A stretch of 64,000 bases of DNA from Branchinecta lynchi (GCA_023053575.1 JAKZAP010000016.1:8614046-8678045); one strand, 5' to 3'; shown: positions 11,487-22,954, counted from the first letter of the stretch. Numbers and translations are program-made. Notes: a model not told the origin generated them from the letters alone.

Positions 11487-12360
11487 TTGTGTTTAGGGTT
11501 TTATCCTATCTGTACACCAGAAAGTGCATCAAAGATGTGTAACATCTGAAGTAGGCTACATGAGCATTGTAGACGTCAAACTACATAGCCTCGGAACTAG
11601 TCTAAAAATGAAAGGAAATTTCTGCACAATTCCAAGTAGGTTAGGTACTAGATCATTAAAATTTTGCTTCCTTGACAGCTAAGAACTAGTGATACACAGA
11701 TGCTTAATTATTTGGGCATCATGTTCCAGCGTAAGGGTACCAAGGCCTGTCTGTAAAAAAAAAAGAATTTGAACTGAGAATCTGAAATTGAAACTTGCTT
11801 TTCAAGCAGATTTTGGGGGTTCTGTGCAATTGCTCTAGGCATAGTGTCCCTACGTATGAACACATGTCTGAGTGTACCAATGTATGATCACCTGTCTCAA
11901 GTTAGAGCACCATGTCTAAGAGTTGATGATTTGTGTGACTATTAACACTTAATCAGGACTGCATAGATATTTCCTGATCATTTCTGAAGCCAATTTTGAG
12001 GTTATATAATTCCAGGTTGGTAACCTCTCATATAAGATACAAGTTGACGGCATCTTTGGATCATTGTGTAACTCATTATTTCAAAAAGAAATTAACTACT
12101 TTGATCATGGCCACAGTGCATGACCAGCTGATTCTACTTGACATATGCCACTATTCCAGGGATACAATAAATTCAAGAATGAAATGCGGACCCGCTCTGA
12201 CTATCACCTAGAAATAAACACAGACAGATGAGTCAGGGAAAGGCAAGAAGTCAGGGGCAGCAGCCTATATTCCCAAGTACAAGTTTAAGAGGCACAGAGA
12301 GAGAAAAAAGCTGATGTTGCACCCAATGGCTTTGCTTTTCAGATGATGATGATTATCCTT
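11487..12360. other. No gene or recognisable repeat
   Basis: AT-rich intergenic sequence. The short frames at 11996-12211 have no recognisable homology. Confidence 0.35.
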
Positions 12361-12660
12361 TAACTCTTAAATTGCCACTTCATTCATTCATTCATTTATT
12401 CTTACTACACAAACTACATAACATGAATATAAGGCAAGAAACAAGACGACCTGAAGCTATCTTGTTGGGCATAGCTTCCGCTTCAGATTTCGTAGCTTCA
12501 CTTTCCCCCTGCTTTCAACCAGCTTAACCTGCTCGGATAAATTCCAACTGTTAAGTTACAGTGGATCCTTACAAGCTCCTAACAACATCAGCATTCAACC
12601 CAGATGTTGCAACCACTTAGCCTTAAGAGTCAATCACCACAGAGATTGCTGCCTACGGGA
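12361..12660 (-). repeat. Possible non-LTR 3' end with (ATTC)n
   Basis: CATTCATTCATTCATT at about 12382-12397 precedes unique sequence. Similar tails occur near 5865 and 60155, so this may be a LINE 3' end in minus orientation. No coding homology was found. Confidence 0.25.
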
Positions 12661-12867
12661 TGAAAACAAATATAAAAAGAGTAATCCAACATTGCGAGGT
12701 AAAGGACTTATGCTTTATCCATGTTTGATAATTATTATGAGCATGTAAATGATAGGAAACAGTTCTTTGGCTCTTTCTTAATTGTATAATTACATTTGTA
12801 GAAAAGTTTAATCGGGAATGGGAGCTTGGAGGCTTCAAACTTACAGTAAAAAAACGATTTGTGATTC

Positions 12868-12914
12868 CTATTGGTTGGATTTCAAAAACTGAATCAGAAC
12901 CAACCAATAGTATG
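12868..12914. repeat. 11-bp inverted repeat with CCAAT motifs
   Basis: CTATTGGTTGG is exactly complementary to CCAACCAATAG about 25 nt downstream. Each arm carries a CCAAT box in opposite orientation. It could be a hairpin or a chance promoter-like motif. No gene start is seen beside it. Confidence 0.4.
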
Positions 12915-13162
12915 CGAGACTACGTCTTTGTTTATAAACTTTGAAGACTTCAAACTCTCATTATAAAGGGAACTCTTTTGCAAAAGTTTTATTATACCAA
13001 CAAGAAACAGTCAGATCAACATTTCCGGCAATCCACTGGCTCAGAATGGTTGCCAAATGCCGGTAATTAATTTTTTTTTTTTTTTTTACGCTTCCTCGCT
13101 TTGATGATGGTGTAGAAATATCCAATTTTGTTGGGTAGGGTGCAATCACTCTACAACTGAAC

Positions 13163-13400
13163 CAGTCAACCACAAATCCCTGTTTCTTGGATACCCTAGC
13201 CTACACCAAATGCTGGATATATCTAACATTTGGCATGAGTTTTGCCTAGCACTGGATAGCCTATGCCAAATGCTGGATATCTGTTGGTAACCTAGCCCTG
13301 ACCTACCCCTCAACTGCTCTACCATAGCTGAGTTCTGAATGGTTGATTGCTGAGTTTCACTCAAATCATTAATATTTTATTGGGTTAGAGTATCCAGGCA
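13163..13400. mobile_element. Family H element, partial
   Basis: Begins with the family H terminal repeat (CAGTCAACCACAAATCCCTG). It contains several CCAAATGCTGGATAT words, which are the internal unit of family H at 54805-55107. No matching right end was found directly adjacent; a right-end-like piece lies at 13690-13795. Confidence 0.55.
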
Positions 13401-13689
13401 TTTGACTCAGAGCATATTACACCGTACTCACCATAGTTACTGTGCATGATGTCACAAATTCTGGTTGTTTGCCGTCAAGGATTTTTATATTTTCCAGCAG
13501 AATATTATAACACAGGCAAATCCGACCAATCATGTACAGAGAAGCGTAGTAACTTCACTTACTATGCCTCCAAGCATGGTCCTTCCTTCAACTTAAGCAA
13601 ATAGTTACTATTAGTTTCTATTTCCAGAAGATAACAATCGTTACTATTGTTAGATGTGTGGAACCTGTGTGTGCCTGTGTGGTACATGC

Positions 13690-13795
13690 TCACAGTGTAT
13701 CCAATCTTGGGCATAGGGTATGCCCAAAGCTTATTATACCTACCTACTGGCATAGGATATCCAAAAATCAGGGATCTGAGACTGACTAAACTAAT
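13690..13795. mobile_element. Family H right-end fragment
   Basis: GGCATAGGATATCCAAAAATCAGGG followed by ...GACTG matches the right terminal repeat of family H. It may be the far end of the 13163 copy, separated by an insertion, or an independent solo end. Confidence 0.45.
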
Positions 13796-14600
13796 CAAAA
13801 CACCGCATTCGTTCCACTCTGGGCTGTCTCTGGTTTTTTGTAGCTGGTGTCCTGTTCTTCTCTTGTTGTAATGTATTTTTGGGTTCACCAGCAAGTGCAA
13901 AAATGGCCTAAATTCTGTTTTTTGTGCAAAACCCCATCAACTGTAAAAAATTTGCTAACTCCTCGGTAAAGCCAGGCTCCCGAGCCGGTTCTGGTTAGTC
14001 CGCACCAGTAAGATAAAACCTGACACCGGTTAGTTCAAGAACGGTTACAAGACTGGTGAGTAACCACCGGTGGATGCAAAACTTTCTTTCTGAGAAAGTT
14101 TGTAAAGCACACGTAATCCTTGTTTCTATGAAACTGAAATTTAATAGATTTATTCTTGCTAAAATGTATAATTCCTTTGTAGTTCCAAACGTTATTGCGT
14201 TGGCTCCTTTTTTGGAAGCTGTTTTCATGCTCAGATGATTCATATTCGTAAATCCTTTGACAAACATGTAAAGTATCTGCTGAGGGTTCCACCTTGGACA
14301 AGTAATAGCAGATTGTCTTCATAGTATGGAGTAGCAGGACCTCTTTCTGTTATTCGGGACAGACAAGAGTGCTTTAAGCTCAGCCTTAATGCAGCTCAGC
14401 AGATGCTTTACTCAGTAAGTCAGTGTAAATTCTGTCAGTGTGCGTGGTTTTCTTTTTAATTTTCGTGTGTTCTTTCCATAATTTCTGGTGACAGTAATGT
14501 TCTTTTCTTTCATTCTTTCTTTCTTGGTTTTTCTTTTTTCTCATTTAATTAATCCATCTTTTTGTATGTTTGTGCATTATGTGATGGGCATAAATCTAAG
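13796..14600. other. No gene or recognisable repeat
   Basis: Short frames on both strands overlap each other near 14000-14320 without recognisable motifs. No exon is called. Confidence 0.35.
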
Positions 14601-14604
14601 ATTA

Positions 14605-14765
14605 TTACAGGTTTGTTTCCTTCCCCGAAGTTGAACCAGAGGATTGACAGCCTGACGAGGACCCCTGCCAAGAAGGGTCGAAATATCGCTGATGAAGAAT
14701 CATAGCTGACATATCCGTTGTAAACATTGTTTGAATAAATAAATCTATTATTACTATTATTAAAA
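14605..14765 (+). repeat. Family C half-copy with tail
   Basis: The hammerhead-like core spans 14647-14721. Box 1 is CTGACGA (14652-14658); stem II pairs GACCC with GGGTC; GAAA is at 14680-14683. Stem III pairs ATAT with ATAT (14711-14714), and stem I pairs ACAGC with GTTGT (14717-14721). It ends in AATAAATAAAT and an (ATT)n-rich tail, as expected of something copied through RNA. This is the half-copy with the best-paired stem III. Confidence 0.55.
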
Positions 14766-14903
14766 ATGCTGTATAAGAATAACAAGAAATCTGCAAGAAA
14801 CCATAGGTGACAACTCCCGAGACAAAGAATGCAGCTCTAATGAAACTAAACAACCATACCCAACCCTCTACTGTATGCTACTGTATGTAGCCTACACCTG
14901 CTA

Positions 14904-15139
14904 CAGTTGGGCACCAGACTTTTTGGAGAATTCCTCTCCACAGGGGAATCCACTGCTTGTCCACTGCACAGGTGAAAAAGAATCCCCTGTGGAGGAGATA
15001 GTGTTGGGGGAAAAGTGTGAGCAGTTAGGAAAACTGCACTTTTCCCCCAACACCATTTCCTTCACAGGGGATTCTTTTTCACCTGTGCAGGGGATTCCCC
15101 TGTGGAGAGGAATTCTCCAAAAAGTCTGGTGCCCAACTG
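14904..15139. mobile_element. Palindromic MITE with TA flanks
   Basis: Nearly the whole 236 bp folds back on itself. The left arm starts CAGTTGGGCACCAGACTT and the right arm is its complement, with arms of about 105 bp around a short centre near 15020-15035. TA flanks both ends (14902-14903 and 15140-15141). CAGT-starting TIRs with a TA duplication fit Tc1/mariner-type MITEs. Arm identity is high, so the insertion looks young. Confidence 0.75.
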
Positions 15140-15141
15140 TA

Positions 15142-15890
15142 CTAAGTACACAACTCAGAAAAATAACCTTACACAAATATGCATCAGAGTAAAACTCAAT
15201 ATTTTTAAGGACTTCCTGAGGTCCATGACTTGTCCAGAAAGGATATTTCTGTGGTTTCTGTAGACAACACTGCAGGTCTTATGCCTGCTTATGCCTCCAA
15301 GTCAAAACAACAACAAAAAACAAACTGGAAAAGCTAACAGAGTCTACAAAAAACGAACTGACGGAAAAGTGCCTAGGAGCTTGCGGAAAATTAATTCTAC
15401 GAAGGAGAAGGTTGAATAATGAATCTTGCGCGGAAAACTTAAATATGTCAAGGCATGAAGGTTTCCTTGTAGGCTTACTTTTCAGACCATCCTCTTATTG
15501 GTGATGTCGACCATTACAAAGATGACTGAGGTAAAATGGGTTTGCTTTTCTATATTATTTACTAGGTAGCAGTGGCTTGGCAATGTACATCTGTCTAAAT
15601 GTAACCTGTCACTTATGTTGCATTTATTTGTGTTGATTTCATGACCTTCATGAAAAAAGCCTAAAGTGTTTTGAAACTACTGTAGAGACATTGCTATCTT
15701 GGTTTTGTTTTTCATCCTTAAAACAGTCAAAACTCAAAATGCCACCAATGTCAATGAGAACAATCAGTGATTTATTAAAGGACAAACTTTATATCAACTA
15801 AATCCAAAAGCTTCAGCATTCTTTTTGTATAAATAATTAAATTAGATACTTTGCCTATTCATTGGTATGGGAGGGTCAGCTGACCTCATT
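15142..15890. other. No gene or recognisable repeat
   Basis: AT-rich intergenic sequence. Nothing was recognised on either strand. Confidence 0.35.
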
Positions 15891-16105
15891 TTTATGGCAC
15901 TTGCCCTTCTGCCAAGTGCCATATAGCTATAGCAATTTCTGTCTGTCCCTCGGTCGGTCCAGGTTTTGCTAATTCGGGCACTTCCGGACAAGCTAGGACG
16001 ATGAAACTTGGCAGGCATATCAGGGACCCGACCAGATTAACTTATAAAATAATCACTTCCCGATCAGACTTTCCCCGGATCCAGGAGTCCGGAAACTAGG
16101 AACAA

Positions 16106-19090
16106 GGATAGCAAAAGGATAGTTTCCAGATGTTGTATCGAACTGACATATTCTTTCATGGAAGCCGGCACACTTGCGCACTGCGCTATTGAAGCTTCGA
16201 TTTAGAACTGAATGCAGGAACAGCTACAGTTTAAGGATTTTGATCAGAACAAATGCTGTTCTAGCTTCCAAGGAATTCCAGGTAAAAGAAATTTCTGTCC
16301 CGAATTCTTACTTACCTTGGGTTGAAGCCACATGGGTCTCCCTGTCCCTACCTAACGAAATGTTTGTCCTAAGTTCAGTTTACAGGAGCCCCAGTAGTCC
16401 ATGCCAGCTGTCCTCTGAAAGAGCAATTGCTGAAATGACCCAATTCGTACTATGCAATTTCCCAAAAGCAACTCTGCTCATGACAGGGGACTTCAACCTC
16501 CCAAATGTGTCTTGGATAGATGGCCAAGGTATGACCAAGTCAAGCCTTGAACAAAACCCATTAGTACAAGTTCTATCTGACAACTTTCTGTACCAAACAG
16601 TAACTATGCCCACAAGAATGCGTCCAGGACAAAATCCCTCTACACTGGACCTAGTCATAACCAATGACCCAGAAAAGGTGATCAGCACACATACTCACAG
16701 TCCAATTGGCTCAAGTGACCACATGCCAGTTCTCTCATCTATACAACTCAACTCCAAACCATCAAAATATACCAAGCAATCTTTTACAAACTACAAGATG
16801 ATGGTGGAGGAGCTGCTAGATGCTAACCTGGAAAAACTTGTCTCAGAAGATGTCGAAGTCTCATGGCTATCTCTAAAAAAGGTCCTACTAGAGAGCCAAG
16901 CCAAACACACCAGCGTGACTTGGAAAAAGAAACCAAAAACTCTACCCTTCCTCACCCCGAAAATCAAGAAACTACGCAACAGGAAGAAAAGACTTTGGGA
17001 GAAGTACACGAAACAAAAAACTACAGCTTTGTACGAGAAGTATAAAATTGCCAGAAACCTCCTCAGAAAAGAAACTCGAAAACTGACTTCAAACTACGAA
17101 GAACGTCTGGCCAAGAATGTCAAGGAAAACCCAAAACTATTCTGGAAACATATTTCCCTTAAGAAGCCAGGCAGACACTCCGTACCAGACTTGGAAAACA
17201 ACAGCTCATTCTCCTCTTGCCCCTCTGAAAAAGCAAACCTGCTCAACCAGCAGTTCGCCTCAGTTTTCTCAAAGGACGACATCCAATCAGCCCCCCCACC
17301 AGCAGAACAGGCTCACACTCCCTTCCCAATGGTACACTCACCAGTCACACTCGAAGAAGTAACCAAACAGCTTAAGGAGCTAGATGCAAACAAATCTACT
17401 GGTCCTGATGGTCTCAGCCCACGACTGATGAAGGAACTAAGCCCTGCAATATCAGCCCCACTGGTAAAACTATTCAATCTGTCGCTAACACAGGGAAAGC
17501 TTCCAGGGGACTGGAAGAAGGCAATAGTCATTCCAATTCACAAGAAGGGTAGCAAAACTTCTGCAGCAAACTACAGACCTATCAGCCTTACCTGTGTGGC
17601 GTGCAAGATCATTGAGAGAATCATAAACAAGCGCATCATCAATCATCTTGAGGCCAACTCACTTATCAGCAACAGCCAGCATGGTTTTCGTTCAAAGAGA
17701 TCCGTGGACACAAATCTTCTTGAGTCATACAGTCTTGTAACTGACCTACTAGAGAAAGGATTACCTGTGGACATGATATTGCTGGATCTAGCCAAAGCAT
17801 TTGACAAAGTTTGTCACCGCTACCTCATTCACAGGCTACTTACCCTATCTCTTAGTCCACAAGTGGTCAGTTGGACAGAGGACTTTCTGAGGGATAGAAC
17901 GCAGCAAGTAAAAGTGACCACTGGACCAAACAGTCACTCCCTCTCTGATGAAATCAAAGTTACTAGTGGGGTCCCCCAGGGCAGCGTCCTGGGCCCCACC
18001 CTGTTCAACATTTACATAAATGAGCTACCGCTTATCACCAGCAACAAAACCACCCTGTATGCGGACGATTCGAAACTCATAGGTCCTGCCAACACCTCTT
18101 CTGCCATCCAATCCCTCCAAACTGATCTCAACAACATGTGCTCTTGGGTCAAAAGATGGCTGCTGGAATTCAACACAGAAAAATGCAAGGTCATACACTT
18201 CGGACACAACAACCCCAAGCATCGGTACCTTATGACCCAAAACTCTGGGAGTCACCACACACTCGAGCCTGTCCAGGAGGAGAGAGACCTTGGGGTCATT
18301 GTTGACTCCCAGTTGAAGTTCAGCTCCCACTCACAGCATATCTCAGCCAATGCTAGCAGAGCCCTAGGCATCATCAAACACAGTATCACCAGCAGAAGTA
18401 AACTGGTAATCACCAAACTCTACAAAGGATTAGTAAGACCTAGATTGGAGGTAGGGACTATACTGGCTACCCCTCGATTCAAAAAGGACAAGGCAGCTCT
18501 TGAACAAATCCAACGAAGGGCCACCAAGCTGATCGCCGGTATGGAAAATAAGACCTACAGTGAACGGCTGAAGGAACTCAACCTCCCCTCCTTAGTATAC
18601 AGACGGAAACGCGGGGACATGATCCAGGTGCACAAACTTCTCTCAACCAATCAAGAAAATGAGCTCCTGGAGATTGACCCCTCCCACAAAACACGAGGAC
18701 ACCCTAAACGAATCCGCAAACTTCACGCCAGAACTGGAGCAAGATGCAACTTCTTCTCAAATCGGATTGTGAACCTCTGGAACAACCTCAAGGAGGACAC
18801 TGTTGCTGCTGAGTCAACAGATGCTTTCAAACGACATCTGGATGGTGAGTGGCGAGATGCACCGTGGAAATTCGACTGGGAAGCACCGGAATCTTCCACC
18901 AGAACGTAACCATCAACAACAGTCATCACAAGGAGTGATTCAACAGGATCGAAAATCCTTATTTCACTCCAAGCTGTGATTTAAGGTAATTTTAAGGTAA
19001 ACTAAGCTTTTTATCTGATTGTTTTCTGCTTTTAGTAGCTCCTTCTGTCCTAATTATATTGATACTGTTCTAGATTGGGGCTCCAAAACC
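16106..19090 (+). mobile_element. CR1/Jockey-like LINE inserted in family A
   Basis: It contains one long ORF (endonuclease fragment, reverse transcriptase, C-terminal domain) and a ~180-nt 3' region. The 5' end is truncated inside the endonuclease, typical of incomplete target-primed reverse transcription. The exact borders are estimated from where family A homology stops and restarts. No clear poly-A or microsatellite tail is visible at the 3' junction. Confidence 0.75.
16174..18909 (+). CDS. LINE ORF2: truncated endonuclease plus reverse transcriptase
   Basis: The reading frame is open for about 911 codons with no frameshift, starting just after a TGA at 16144. The annotated start is a TTG and is arbitrary. 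Residues ~60-190 are the C-terminal part of an apurinic-type endonuclease: SVYRSP near 68, TGDFNLP near 104, STLDLVIT near 156 and the SSDHMP box near 180. Catalytic residues of its N-terminal third are missing. The RT spans ~400-680 with NYRPISL (466), the LDLAKAFD metal site (537), GVPQGSVLGP (599) and YADD (629). A C-terminal domain contains TRGH (840) and NFFSNRIVNLWN (859). In life it would nick DNA and copy its own RNA at the target. This copy cannot be autonomous as it stands, but the RT is intact. Motifs fit the Jockey/CR1 group; the clade is not certain. Confidence 0.85.
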   Translation: MRTALLKLRFRTECRNSYSLRILIRTNAVLASKEFQVKEISVPNSYLPWVEATWVSLSLPNEMFVLSSVYRSPSSPCQLSSERAIAEMTQFVLCNFPKATLLMTGDFNLPNVSWIDGQGMTKSSLEQNPLVQVLSDNFLYQTVTMPTRMRPGQNPSTLDLVITNDPEKVISTHTHSPIGSSDHMPVLSSIQLNSKPSKYTKQSFTNYKMMVEELLDANLEKLVSEDVEVSWLSLKKVLLESQAKHTSVTWKKKPKTLPFLTPKIKKLRNRKKRLWEKYTKQKTTALYEKYKIARNLLRKETRKLTSNYEERLAKNVKENPKLFWKHISLKKPGRHSVPDLENNSSFSSCPSEKANLLNQQFASVFSKDDIQSAPPPAEQAHTPFPMVHSPVTLEEVTKQLKELDANKSTGPDGLSPRLMKELSPAISAPLVKLFNLSLTQGKLPGDWKKAIVIPIHKKGSKTSAANYRPISLTCVACKIIERIINKRIINHLEANSLISNSQHGFRSKRSVDTNLLESYSLVTDLLEKGLPVDMILLDLAKAFDKVCHRYLIHRLLTLSLSPQVVSWTEDFLRDRTQQVKVTTGPNSHSLSDEIKVTSGVPQGSVLGPTLFNIYINELPLITSNKTTLYADDSKLIGPANTSSAIQSLQTDLNNMCSWVKRWLLEFNTEKCKVIHFGHNNPKHRYLMTQNSGSHHTLEPVQEERDLGVIVDSQLKFSSHSQHISANASRALGIIKHSITSRSKLVITKLYKGLVRPRLEVGTILATPRFKKDKAALEQIQRRATKLIAGMENKTYSERLKELNLPSLVYRRKRGDMIQVHKLLSTNQENELLEIDPSHKTRGHPKRIRKLHARTGARCNFFSNRIVNLWNNLKEDTVAAESTDAFKRHLDGEWRDAPWKFDWEAPESSTRT

Positions 19091-20384
19091 AAAGTAACTT
19101 TGAAATAAATACTTCCCAAATCCGGCCATAGTGGGGGGAGTGGAGGGATGGGAAATCAGGAAACTACTAAAAAGTATAACTTTGGAAAGGGTGATCAGAC
19201 ATGCATGAAACTTGACATATGTCAACTACAAAAGTTTTGGATACTCATTTTCAAATCCAGACCAGATTTGGTACCTGGGGGGGGGGGCTGGAGGGGGGCA
19301 CCGAAAATCTCGTGAAACGCTTCCACATAAGCTAGGACAATAAAACTTGGAAGGTATATGAGGAACCGACCAGATAAATTTGGAAATAATCACTTCCCCG
19401 ATCCAGCCATTGCGGGGGAATGGACGAATGGGGAATCCGGAAACTAGAAACATGCATAACTTTGGAACGGGTAATCAGACATGCATGGAAATTGACAAGT
19501 GTGAAGAACAACTGTCTCAGATTTTCAATTTCAAATCTGGCCCAAATCCGAAAACTGGGGGTGGGGGTAGAGGGGGACCGGAAATCTTGTGAAACGCTTA
19601 GGGTCAAGGGATTGGGACGGAACTTGAAGGGAAGAACGAGCATTAACCCTAGATACTTTATTGACAAAATAGGACCGGATTGTGGTGCAGTGGAGGGTGT
19701 CGGAGAGGGTTTGCTGGATTTCCAGTGATGATGAGTTAGGGTACTTCCACGTGTACCAGGACCATGAAACTTGACAGACATATTAGGTACTCTCCCAGGT
19801 CGACTCAAAAATACTTCCTTCCCCGATATGATGATCTTGGGGGAGTGTAGGGATGGGGAATCCAGGATCTAGTGACATGTATAACTTTAGAACGGGTGAT
19901 CAGACGCGATGAAACTTGACAAGTGTCAAAAACAAGTGTCTCAGATGATCAATTTCAAGTTGATCAAGCCCATTTTCTTTTGAAATGAGTATCAGGAGAG
20001 AGATCCAGCCTTAACAACTGCAAACCGTATCTGACGAACATGCTAACTGTTCTTACAAGTGCCATATGAGCATTCAGCTCTTGTTATATTATATGACTTC
20101 GCAAATGTAATGAAATTTTCCATGTGTGTAGTCCTGACTGTGAAGAAACGAAATCTGATTTTTTATTCATAAGTCATAAGCCCCAGGATATTCATATTAT
20201 ATGCATTTTCTTCTTTGAACCTACCTACTTAAATAAGTTATTTCCTGGTTGTCTGCTGTAACTCGAGTAGGTACTCTACCTTTCCGATTACTTCATAAAT
20301 CAAGGCAAGAAAATCAAGCTCATGCAACTATAAGGTATATTTCTGATTAAACATATAGAATTTATTTCTCCAACATGTAAACCA

Positions 20385-20660
20385 TTGTATCACTTGTTCA
20401 GTACCATTTGGGAGTTGACCTGTTTGTTCGATGCCTTCTGTTTGCTTGGCAAGTTTGTAATTGGTTGGTGTGGCTGCCATTTTGACCATTCAGCCAAGAT
20501 ACTGAATTTGTTGCTATTTGCTTCCCAAAGTTTGACCACTCTGATTTTAAAGCTGTTCATGTTTGGTGCCTGGACGGCATGCTCAGGCGGTTTATTCCGC
20601 ATGTTGACCACTCATGCTCAGAAGAAGTTTGCCTGGGCTCTTTTTCAGGCATTCTGGCTT
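20385..20660 (-). pseudogene. Decayed LINE C-terminal fragment
   Basis: On the minus strand the translation includes NFF, a stop, VVNMRNKPPEHAVQAPN and then NSFK. This resembles the FFS-RVVNxWNxLPExVVxAPSxNxFK end of CR1/Jockey-type ORF2 proteins. Stop codons interrupt the frame. Only the C-terminus is recognisable. It is independent of the 16-19 kb LINE, to which it is not closely similar. Confidence 0.45.
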
Positions 20661-20892
20661 ATATATTTCCTCTGGCTTCAATCTAGTATTTTGTCATGTT
20701 TTTTTATTCCTTGTTAAGCTAGATAGATTTCTCTCAAGGACCAGAAACAGTTTCTGGTTTATTGGTCACGGTACAAGTCCCTTGTGTAAAATGATTTCTG
20801 TGACATGGGGATGTGAACTGGTTAGATGAATTTGCCTTTGGGTGGGATCACTGTTCCTATGGCCGGCTTCTACCAGACTATTGTAGCGGTTT

Positions 20893-21012
20893 GCGAACTC
20901 TGTTCTCAAGCCCCTCAGTAGCTCAGTTGGTAGAGCGCCGGCCTTGTAAGCAGAGGGTCCTGGGGTCAAATCCCGGTTGAGGAGTATTTTTGTCTTTCAG
21001 TTCACTACTTAT
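20893..21012 (+). ncRNA. tRNA-Thr-like SINE candidate, copy 1
   Basis: Positions 20912-20984 fold as a tRNA: D stem GCTC/GAGC, anticodon loop CTTGTAA giving TGT (Thr), and T stem CTGGG/CCCGG. The anticodon stem has two mismatches, the acceptor stem one, and the T loop starts G instead of T, so it is degenerate. The flanks are shared with a second tRNA-like copy at 61785-61900, upstream (TCTGTTC, CAAG) and downstream (TTTTTGTCTTTCAGTTCACT). Shared flanks argue for a tRNA-derived SINE rather than a working tRNA gene. Confidence 0.5.
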
Positions 21013-21192
21013 AAAATGTAGATACCTCTCCTGTAGTTCTTTTTTAATGTTATTTTTCCTGTGTTAGGATTATTTGGACAGTATTGTCTGAGAGTTGTCA
21101 AACAGTCAGACTATCCAGTTTTGAGAGTTTGATGCCATAATCTGGGTCTGAAAAAAAGAAAGTGGCTTTTGACTTTTTTTTTCTTTTTTTTT

Positions 21193-22170
21193 ATGGCACT
21201 TACAGCCTCTGGCTCAAGTGCCATATACCGATCACAATTCTGTATGTCGGCCTGTCCGAGTTTTTTGTCACACTTTTTCGAGTTAGGGTACATCCAGATG
21301 TGCTAGGACAATGAAACTTGGCAGGCATATCAGCGACCCGACCAATCTAACCTGGAAATAATCAGTTTCCCGATTCGACCATATAGGGGGGGGGGAGTGG
21401 AAGGCGCTGGAAACTTGAAAGTTGAGGGCATTTTGTCACACTTTTTCGAGTTACGGTACTTCCAGATGTGCTAGGGCCATGATACTTGGCAGGCATATCA
21501 GAGGCCCGACCGAACAAACTTAGAAATAATTAGTTTTTCGATCCGACCATTGTGGGGGGGGGGGAGAGGAGGGCTGGGGATCCGGGAAATTGAGCAGTGT
21601 TTAACTTTCGAACGGGTGATCGGATTGTAATGAAACTTAATAACTGAATAGATTATATATCTGGGATGTCCCGTTTAAAGTCTTGACTGGATTCGGTAGC
21701 CAGGGGGAGTGGGGGGGGGGAGACCGGAAATTTCAAGAAACGGTTAGAATAGAGGGATCAGATTTAAAGCTGCTGGAAAGAACAAGTATCTGCTCTAGAT
21801 AAATCGTTTAGACAGTTGTACTGGATCCGGACACTTTGGGGGGGGGGGGGGGGGGGGGAGTTTCCTGGAATTCTGGTGATGGCGGTTTTGGGGATTTTCA
21901 CGATGAAACTTGGCAGGCATATCAGGGACCCGATCAAACTGACTTAAAAATAAAAAAAATTTCGATCTATAATGGTGGGGGGAGTGGAGGGAGAGGAATC
22001 CGGAGTATTCAGTCATGCGTAACTTTGGAACGGGTGATCGGATTCCAGTGAAATTTAAGAATTGAACAGAGTACATTTCTCTGGTGACCTTTTTTATATC
22101 CGGACCGGATCAGGCAACTATTGGGGGGGGGGGGACCCATGCAAGTGCCATATGAGCTTACAGCTCTTGT
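21193..22170 (+). repeat. Family A element, short form (~980 bp)
   Basis: Left hairpin end ATGGCACTT...CAAGTGCCATA at 21193-21226 and right end GCTTACAGCTCTTGTT at 22155-22170. It carries GATGAAACTTGGCAGGCATATCAG words and long G runs, including one of about 20 G at 21839-21860. Poly-T precedes the left end, as at other copies. Confidence 0.7.
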
Positions 22171-22259
22171 TACTTGGATTAGGTCTCCTGCTCTGACGTG
22201 TGGGAGTACATGTTCTTAAACATCTAAATATGGAAGCTTTCAACTAGTCTCGAATGAGG

Positions 22260-22590
22260 TTTAAATGCTCTCATAGCACAATGGCCGGATCTAGTCCGAC
22301 TCTGTTAATACTGTATCTAGAGCCAAGGCTTGTTGTGCCCATTCACTCCGATCCCTCCAGTCTAAGCGTGTCACGAAATTTCCGGTCCCCCTCGCGAAAT
22401 TCCCCCCCCCCCCCCGACTGTTTTCGCATTCGTTCTGCATCACCAAATAGAATAACTGTGACATATCTTCTTGTCAATTACGAAGTTTATTCGGAACCGA
22501 TCACCCGCTCGAAAGTTTTGCATGACACAAGATTTTGAATTTCCTTTCTCTCCACTCCCCCCGAGATTGTCGGATCAGAGATATGACTAT
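22260..22590 (-). repeat. Family A fragment
   Basis: Carries the complement of family A words (CACTCCGATCCCTCCAGTCTAAGCG, then a C run, then GATCACCCGCTCGAAAGTT). Both ends are missing. Confidence 0.5.
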
Positions 22591-22629
22591 TTCCAACCGT
22601 TATTCATGGCCTGCTTCTCACCTTTTTTC

Positions 22630-22655
22630 TTTCTGTGATTGGTGATTGGTTATGT
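22630..22655. promoter_or_regulatory. Two adjacent inverted CCAAT boxes
   Basis: GATTGG occurs at 22637 and again at 22644, about 310 bp upstream of the probable first coding exon of the F-box gene. Paired CCAAT motifs are typical of NF-Y-bound promoters. Nothing else supports a promoter here, so this is a weak candidate. Confidence 0.2.
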
Positions 22656-22954
22656 CTGCGTAGTCAGGTAATCTGGTAGGTAGACTTGGGTCTTTGATGT
22701 ACACTTTTACGAATAGAAAGACAATGGTCTGATTTTTAGAGAGGCTTCAGTTTCAGTGGACTAGGTATATTAAGGACTAAGCCAAACAGAGAGAAAAAAC
22801 TTAAAATCTACAGTCGTAAACAAGATTTATTATGTTCTATCTAGTGTCAGGTAGGCCATTATATTCCCTTTAGGATAAGAGTCACTGCACACCTTAACTA
22901 TCAGTCTGTTCAGTTTTACAAATATTTTATACCTTACAGCCTCAGCTTATACCT

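Larger units (their letters stand above)
15894..20085 (+). repeat. Family A element split by a LINE
   Basis: The left hairpin end is at 15894-15925 and the right end (ACAAGTGCCATATGAGC to GCTCTTGT) is at 20054-20084. Family A sequence is continuous to about 16105, stops, and resumes near 19090 with the AATACTTCCCAAATCCGGCCAT word. The intervening ~3 kb is a LINE, so the LINE is younger than this A copy. Confidence 0.7.

Noticed and set aside
14875..15192. Mirror ORFs on both strands
   Set aside because: Produced by the palindromic MITE; not a gene.
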